Source: Chenopodium formosanum
Taxonomy: Eukaryota > Streptophyta > Magnoliopsida > Caryophyllales > Amaranthaceae
Direction of reading: 5' to 3'
Assembly: GCA_024500155.1 (NCBI GenBank)
Contig: CM044867.1
Span: forward strand, 12,413,632-12,477,631
DNA: 64,000 nucleotides
A program made the translations under genes and the position numbers. Below the pieces are notes generated by a model, which had not been told where the DNA came from, did no database searches, and saw only the letters and a list, made by a program, of their open reading frames with translations. How positions within the stretch are numbered: position 1 is the first letter of the stretch; the number at the start of each line of letters is the position of its first letter. Shown here one piece after another: positions 58,714 through 64,000 of the stretch.

Positions 58714-60130
58714 CTTATACTCTTGGACGATTACTAATTAGGCCTAAAACGTGCTCATACATGTTTAAACTTGATTAATAACGAACTCAAATGCGTCAAA
58801 CGCAATGATGAAATCCAATTGATCTTACATTGTTAAAAACCGAGCCAATCAGAAAAACCAACCATCAAATTTCCATGATAGGATTATAAGCCCAATTCCG
58901 AGTCAAAACGAAATAGTTATGATCAAAACACTAAACCGGACCCTAAAATCGACACCCTTTCACTCCAATGGCCATATCTTTTGATCCTTAACATATTTTA
59001 ACCTAATTCTAACGGGATTGGAAAGTAGACATCCAGAGCTTTCCAATGATATCTTACACGCCTTAATCCAACTTTACAATCAAAAGTTATGGAAGTATTA
59101 AAAATGCATTTTCGTAAAAGACAAACCGCACCGCACGCAATTGTTAGAGTTACGCGCGCCTGCCGAGCGCAAGTCAAAGAGTTGCGCTGGGCATACCAGA
59201 ATTCTAAACCCTAAACTTAGATTCCTACGCCAATAAATAGGGGTCTTCGTTCAGCCCTAAGGACAAAAAATTCAGAATTCTAAACCCTAATTATGTAATC
59301 CTTAATCTCTCAAACCCTCTTACTATCATATTACTTTTCCTCTCTCTTCCCAACTACTCTTCAACCCTAATCCATCCATTAAAGCCTTTGGAGGTACGAA
59401 GAAGAAAGAAGGTCCATAAACATCTAAGACGGAGATCTAAGCATACATAGAAGAACGATTAGTTTCCTGAGCACTTAGATAAATCACTTTTCTTTTATTG
59501 TTTAAAAAACCTTTAATCGATTAATTAGTGTTATTTAATCACTTTAAACAATCTTTTAATTTATTAATTTCACATAGTGTTCTTTCGTTAATCAAAGATT
59601 AAAAGTTGAATAATTAATTGTTGTTTGATCACCTAAGTCAAGGCGATTCTTGTTTATTTATTGTTCTTTTCACGAATATTGATTAAATAAAGAATAACGA
59701 TTTTTGCAATTTAATTCCTACGTGATTAATGCTTGTAAATAAAATTAACTAACTTAGTTTTAGGTATCACGTTGCATATATTATTTGGTGATGAAATTGT
59801 GAAAAAGGAAGAGCTAGTAAAGGCCGCACTAGGACTAGAATAGCGATTCCTCCCTAAAGGGAACGTTATTTTAGTACCCTCGCTCAAGAAATCATTTCTG
59901 GTACGAGTAGACCAATTTGGGAATGGGTAAACTTAGAATTCGTGCTAAATATCCCTTGAACTCTACTTGGGAGAAAAGCATGAATGAGGTTTATGAGTTT
60001 TCCTAAAAGTCATTGGCGACTCCTTACTAGTTTCTTACAAAAAAGCATAATGATAGGATCAACTCTAATTCAAGGTCCCCAAACAGTCAGGAATTCAAAT
60101 TTGTATACACCCTAACAAGTGTAAAGTCCT
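58714..60130 (+). repeat. LTR-like block, related to the solo LTR family
   Basis: It has two copies of the U3 module (near 58868 and 59020), a TATA box (CAATAAATAGGGG near 59230), a pyrimidine-rich leader and a U5-like end with GTCATTGGCGACTCC near 60009-60024. The exact ends are uncertain. No protein-coding part is visible. Confidence 0.5.
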
Positions 60131-60236
60131 AGTTTTTTAAAGGGTCATGGGCATAAAGGAGAAGGATCCCCTACGATTGACACATCCTCCTTACAGGTGG
60201 TATAATCTATTTTTTTTTTAAACTTGTGGTGTAGTG

Positions 60237-60290
60237 GACGGTGGCTGGGCTGGTGGGGTAATAGACGGTGGCTGGGCTGATGGGGTAACA
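60237..60290. repeat. 27-bp tandem duplication
   Basis: Two copies of GACGGTGGCTGGGCTGRTGG followed by GGTAAYA stand in tandem (60237 and 60264). Confidence 0.75.
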
Positions 60291-60604
60291 AGTTAAACAA
60301 CGATAAAGAAAGTGAAAGTGAAATGAGCTAGAGCTACGTTTTATAAGGGAGACATGTTCGTAAATTTGTGTTAAAATACGGGCATTACCTGACAAATACC
60401 GGGTGTGGTTTATTGATTAACTAAACTAGGTTAAGTCTCGTGCCATGCACGGTAATTTTTAAAACTTAATACTTATCATTAGTTTAGCATTATTATTTAA
60501 TTATAAAAAATTAAACCTAATTGCGAAATAGGATAAAAGAAACTGTAATTACAAAAAAAAAAAATTTAAAATTTTTTCACACTAAAGAAAACAGAGAGAA
60601 TGCG

Positions 60605-60693
60605 AGTGAGGGATAGCTCAAGTGGTTAGAGCTCCCTCACGGTTCCAGGAGATCTTGGGATCGATTTTTACCCCCGCCCTTGTGGCTCTCTTA

Positions 60694-60728
<35 letters not shown>

Positions 60729-60737
60729 AAAAAAAAG
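60605..60737 (+). mobile_element. tRNA-derived SINE
   Basis: GGGATAGCTCAAGTGGTTAG carries a Pol III A box (TAGCTCAAGTGG, 60613-60624), and GGGATCGATTTTTA (60657-60670) is a B-box-like match about 33 bp later. A short unique body, a (CA)n run (60693-60715) and a poly(A) tail end it. Clear target duplications were not found. Confidence 0.7.
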
Positions 60738-61079
60738 AATAATATATACATAACTAATAAAAATAACTATGAATTACATCATAAAGTTATAGATAGAAAG
60801 CAATTATTGCATAATATTGTATAAAAAAAACATAATATCTTTGTTTGATTGTGTACAAATGGAATTTAATTATTAAATAGGAAGTTAAATATTATTGAAT
60901 AGTTTGTATTAAAAACTTCTCTAAGAAGCTTTGGCCAAAAAATAAAATAAAATAAAATAAAATAAAAAACTTTTGGAGGGAAAATTTTTAACCAGGAGAT
61001 GACATGTGTCATTCCTGGTTTCGCCTTTAGTATAAAGTTATAGATAGATTAAGCGAAATTAAGCAAGATACGTACCAAC
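60738..61079. other. AT-rich flank and probable promoter of the enoyl-ACP reductase gene
   Basis: It has an (AAAAT)n run at about 60940-60966 and no gene. TATAAAG at 61031 is a possible TATA box for the gene that follows. Confidence 0.4.
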
Positions 61080-61277
61080 TCTTCATCTAACCCACACCCA
61101 ATTCTTTCACTCCTTCCTTTCCACTTCGACACAACCAAAGTGAACCCACAAAACCCCATCAAAACTCCCTTGTTAATACACTTCTCATACAGTTGGGAAG
61201 AGCTCTGTTTTCATAAATACCCATTTCTTCTTGTTTTTCTGCCCCCTCATAACTCCTGCAATCACATTGGCTTTTCG
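61080..61277 (+). other. 5' untranslated exon of the enoyl-ACP reductase gene
   Basis: It is a pyrimidine-rich leader ending in a good donor (TTTTCG then gtaagc at 61278). The partner acceptor (ATCACGCAG, ending 61738) lies 37 bp before the start codon. An intron in the 5' leader is inferred from these sites. Confidence 0.55.
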
Positions 61278-61775
61278 GTAAGCCAAATGCCTCACATTGT
61301 TGTTATTATTGTTCATTTATTTTGCTTCGTTTTTGTGAATTTTTCTGGGTTTTATGTAGAGATCTTGCTTTGGATATTGAATTTTTCTTATTAGTACAAC
61401 AAAAATAGTTGATAAAGTTTGAATCTTGCCATAGTGTATACCATTTTGATGATTCTTGTTTGTTGTTTAAATTGTAAATTTTTTCTGCCAAATTCTTGAA
61501 GACTTAATAATTTGTTATATATGCTTTTTGGGATGTTGTGGGATTGTTTAGAAATGTAACTGAGTATTATTCACAAATTTCTAATTTTCTTAGTTTCAAT
61601 TGAAATTTACAACTTATATGCTAGCAGAATGTGAATTGAAGGATATTACTTAATTTCAGTTTTAGTGAACTTTAAACTTACCCTACTTTTTGAATTCAAT
61701 GAAATTGATATGTTTGGTTGATTTATTTCATCACGCAGATTAATAATTGCTTTTACTAGAGCAAGTAGATTGAAG

Positions 61776-63684
61776 ATGGCAGCCTCCACAGCATCAGGGT
61801 TGCAAATGGCTGCAGTTAGGCCATGTGTGTCTTCCCCTCACCGCGTTTATGGTGCCACTACCGCATTTTGTAATGCTGGTTTCAACCGATGGAGCATCAT
61901 TGGCTAAGCTCACAAGTTATTGTCATATATCATCTATACAGTTTTTCCAGCGCAACCTCTCATCCTCCTCCTCCTCGAAATCTAACAAGGGTGTTGTCAA
62001 GGCGATGGCGGAATCTAGTGACAATCCTTAAGGAGGATTGCCTATTAACTTAAAAGGTCAATATTCATTGTATTGTCCTTTACATGTTATAATAACAGTG
62101 TGTATTTTGTTGATGTTCTTGTCATTGTCGAAGGCAATAATGTCAAAAACATATAGTTTTATTAAGAATCGGTAAAGGACATAACAGCTTCTAGAATTTT
62201 TTGTTTCCACGAATGATATGATAGGTTAGAAATAATGCATTTGTGTGAAAAACGAATTAATATGAAACCAAGAGTCTAGGAAGCTCAAATCTTAACCTCC
62301 CTCCCTAAGATAAAAAAAAATCTACCTCCCATGCTTTTATGTTTAATTTGAATGTAGATAAACAACATATATTTGAGGGTTATTTTAGATATTAATTTAA
62401 TTTATTTGGTTCATTTGGGGAATTTGAACCAGATTCCTTTACAATTCTTATCCTGCTGAAATTATCTTGTGTTGTATATCTCTTACGAGTTATGAGAGGG
62501 ATATTGTTGTAGTTACTAATGTGTATAGGATGTGCGGAGTGGATAGGCATCTAGATACACTAGGCAGTAAGGTGTAGTTAGCTCTCTTTACTTTGAAGTA
62601 TGTAGAAATTCCTGCTTCAATTTTAGTGAGTCTTTTTATAAGTTGGTTTTTTAGATATATTGAGTTTATTTAAATTGAGATAAAGTTTATAGTTTTGTAG
62701 AGTGGGATTAGAAAGTTAGCCAATTCAAATGATTAGATGAATATAGAAATAGGTAGATTCTTGTTGATAGCCATGGTTTTGCTTTAGTTTGAAGAGATGG
62801 TTAATTAATAAGGCATTTTTTATGTAGAAAATGTAGCAAATACTTTTTTCAAGTAAGAGGGCATTTATTGCCGGTGTAGCTGATGATAATGGATATGGTT
62901 GGGCAATTGCAAAATCTCTGGCTGCTGCTGGTGCTGAGATTCTTGTTGGAACTTGGGTCCATGTAAGTGGTTCCTCATTACTGTCTTCTACCTGTACATG
63001 CTCCACTGTATTGATGATATATGATTAATGTCTATTCATATAAATCTCTTACTCAGTTCTTTTTGTGGTGTTCTTACAGGCACTGAATATATTTGAAACT
63101 AGTCTAAGGCGTGGAAAATTTGATGAATCACGGGTGTAAGAGTGTCTGTTTGCTTCACAGTTTCCGAGAATTACAATTGCAATGGCCTTAGTGTTCCTTT
63201 GGTGTTTCAGGTTGCCTGATGGTTCTTTGATGGAGATCGCCAAAGTATATCCTCTAGATGCAGTTTTTGACAGTCCTAAAGATGTACCTGAAGATGTAAT
63301 GATGGACTATCAGTGATTGTTGCCTTGTTTATAGTGGATTTGTTGTCTGGTTCACTCTCCATCCAACATAATAGGCCACCTTTTTTATTTTAGAAGAAAA
63401 ATAAAAAATCTAAATTTACCTCTTTCAATTTGAGGACATTTTAACAAAGAACAATTGCTTTGCTATGGTGGAAAACGGAGATGTTATGTTTTAGATAATG
63501 AAGGATAGTTGTGGAATTTTAACTCAATAAGTGTAAGACCCCCATACTAATGTTGTAAATAGTCTAGGAATGCTGGCAGTTTGAGTTAACAATCCAGAGG
63601 CCATGTCTAATTCTCTTAATGATTGTCTCACTACAGGTCAAAGCAAACAAGTGTTATGCAGGATCTAGCAATTGGACTGTGAAG
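61776..63684 (+). pseudogene. Enoyl-[acyl-carrier-protein] reductase (NADH), first five exons, disrupted
   Basis: The plastid enzyme does the last reduction step of each fatty-acid elongation round (FabI type, Arabidopsis MOD1). Exons: 61776-62056 (transit peptide MAASTASGLQMAAVRPCVSS and early mature part), about 62855-62962 (RAFIAGVADDNGYGWAIAKS, the NADH-binding glycine motif), 63080-63135, 63211-63295 and 63637-63684 (AGSSNWTVK). Lesions: one extra G at 61902-61903 shifts the transit-peptide frame; TAA at 62029-62031; the exon 2 acceptor is altered; the conserved Pro of WVPALNIF is His; a conserved Arg before YAGSSNW is Cys. The catalytic Tyr/Lys exons are not in the window, and an LTR begins 59 bp into intron 5. 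Probably a pseudogene copy. Confidence 0.85.
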
Positions 63685-63742
63685 GTATCCAAATTGCTCT
63701 TGTTGCTGATTCCATGTATTAATGGGTGACAACCATTGTATT

Positions 63743-64000
63743 TGTAATACCCCGGATTTTCATACGTATTTTCCTAATTATTAATTAGGAATTATTTTTA
63801 TAAAAAGGGTATTTTAGTAAATTTATAATTTGGAGCCAATATTTGATTTTTGGCGCCAAAAGTATTTTGAAAACTAATCATTATTTTGGATCAGATTTAT
63901 TATCCATTTATCCTATTATAAAAACCGGATTATTTATATATTTCGGATATTTTAATTAAGGCAAAAGCTATATTTTATTAATATTTTAATAATTCCGAAA
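63743..64000 (+). repeat. Start of another LTR (chromovirus-type Gypsy), cut by window end
   Basis: TGTAATACCCCGGATTTT is the start typical of Tekay/Del-like LTRs. It follows exon 5 of the enoyl-ACP reductase by 59 bp and runs off the window. Confidence 0.6.

Noticed and set aside
60605..60670. Possible tRNA gene
   Set aside because: A and B boxes are present, but no cloverleaf can be formed, and a (CA)n and poly(A) tail follow, which fits a SINE.

Overview
The window is nuclear DNA of a flowering plant, almost certainly a eudicot. It carries intron-rich plant genes (a phosphopantetheinyl transferase, a plastid-type enoyl-ACP reductase, a DYW-type PPR gene and a coiled-coil NLR) in a dense mass of nested LTR retrotransposons with Copia-type and Tat/Ogre-type Gypsy gag-pol. 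The look of the NLR and the retroelement mix suggests Caryophyllales, but that is a weak inference; no species call is made.

Layout. 1-20 kb is retrotransposon mosaic: a minus-strand Copia element (integrase 1-592, gag 892-1785, 5' LTR 4519-5847); a solo Gypsy-type LTR with a perfect 5-bp target duplication (6077-8108); a second, divergently oriented copy of the Copia LTR (9516-10744); a Copia remnant with gag only (11510-12352); a Tat/Ogre-like 3' end with tandem repeat, polypurine tract and 3' LTR (15160-17491); a 21-bp repeat array split by a TIR transposon (17492-18990); and a CACTA-type terminus (19137). 20-36 kb is the gene-bearing island: an 8-exon PPTase (24185-28010, +), a PPR fragment (28592), a CNL-type NLR (29741-32900, -), a DYW-class PPR gene (33575-34856, -) and the last exon of a RopGAP (34931-35470, +). 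All of these carry at least one disabling lesion in this sequence.

36-58 kb holds a truncated Ogre-like element on the minus strand (38440-45542) and a long Tat-lineage element on the minus strand (gag-pol 51582-57320, 5' LTR 57342-58329). The Tat element carries a second gene on the opposite strand (46893-50577). That gene has its own TATA box, visible introns and a Transposase_28-like domain. 58-61 kb is more LTR debris and a tRNA-derived SINE. 61-63.7 kb is the 5' half of an enoyl-ACP reductase gene, disrupted and followed in intron 5 by the start of another LTR (63743).

Two patterns run through the window. First, three different LTR families each carry a cluster of their own short palindromic word in U3, just upstream of the LTR TATA box. 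Second, several unrelated ORFs are broken by single-base indels, some in homopolymers. The genes may therefore be less dead than they look if these are assembly errors, although the nonsense substitutions are not explained that way.
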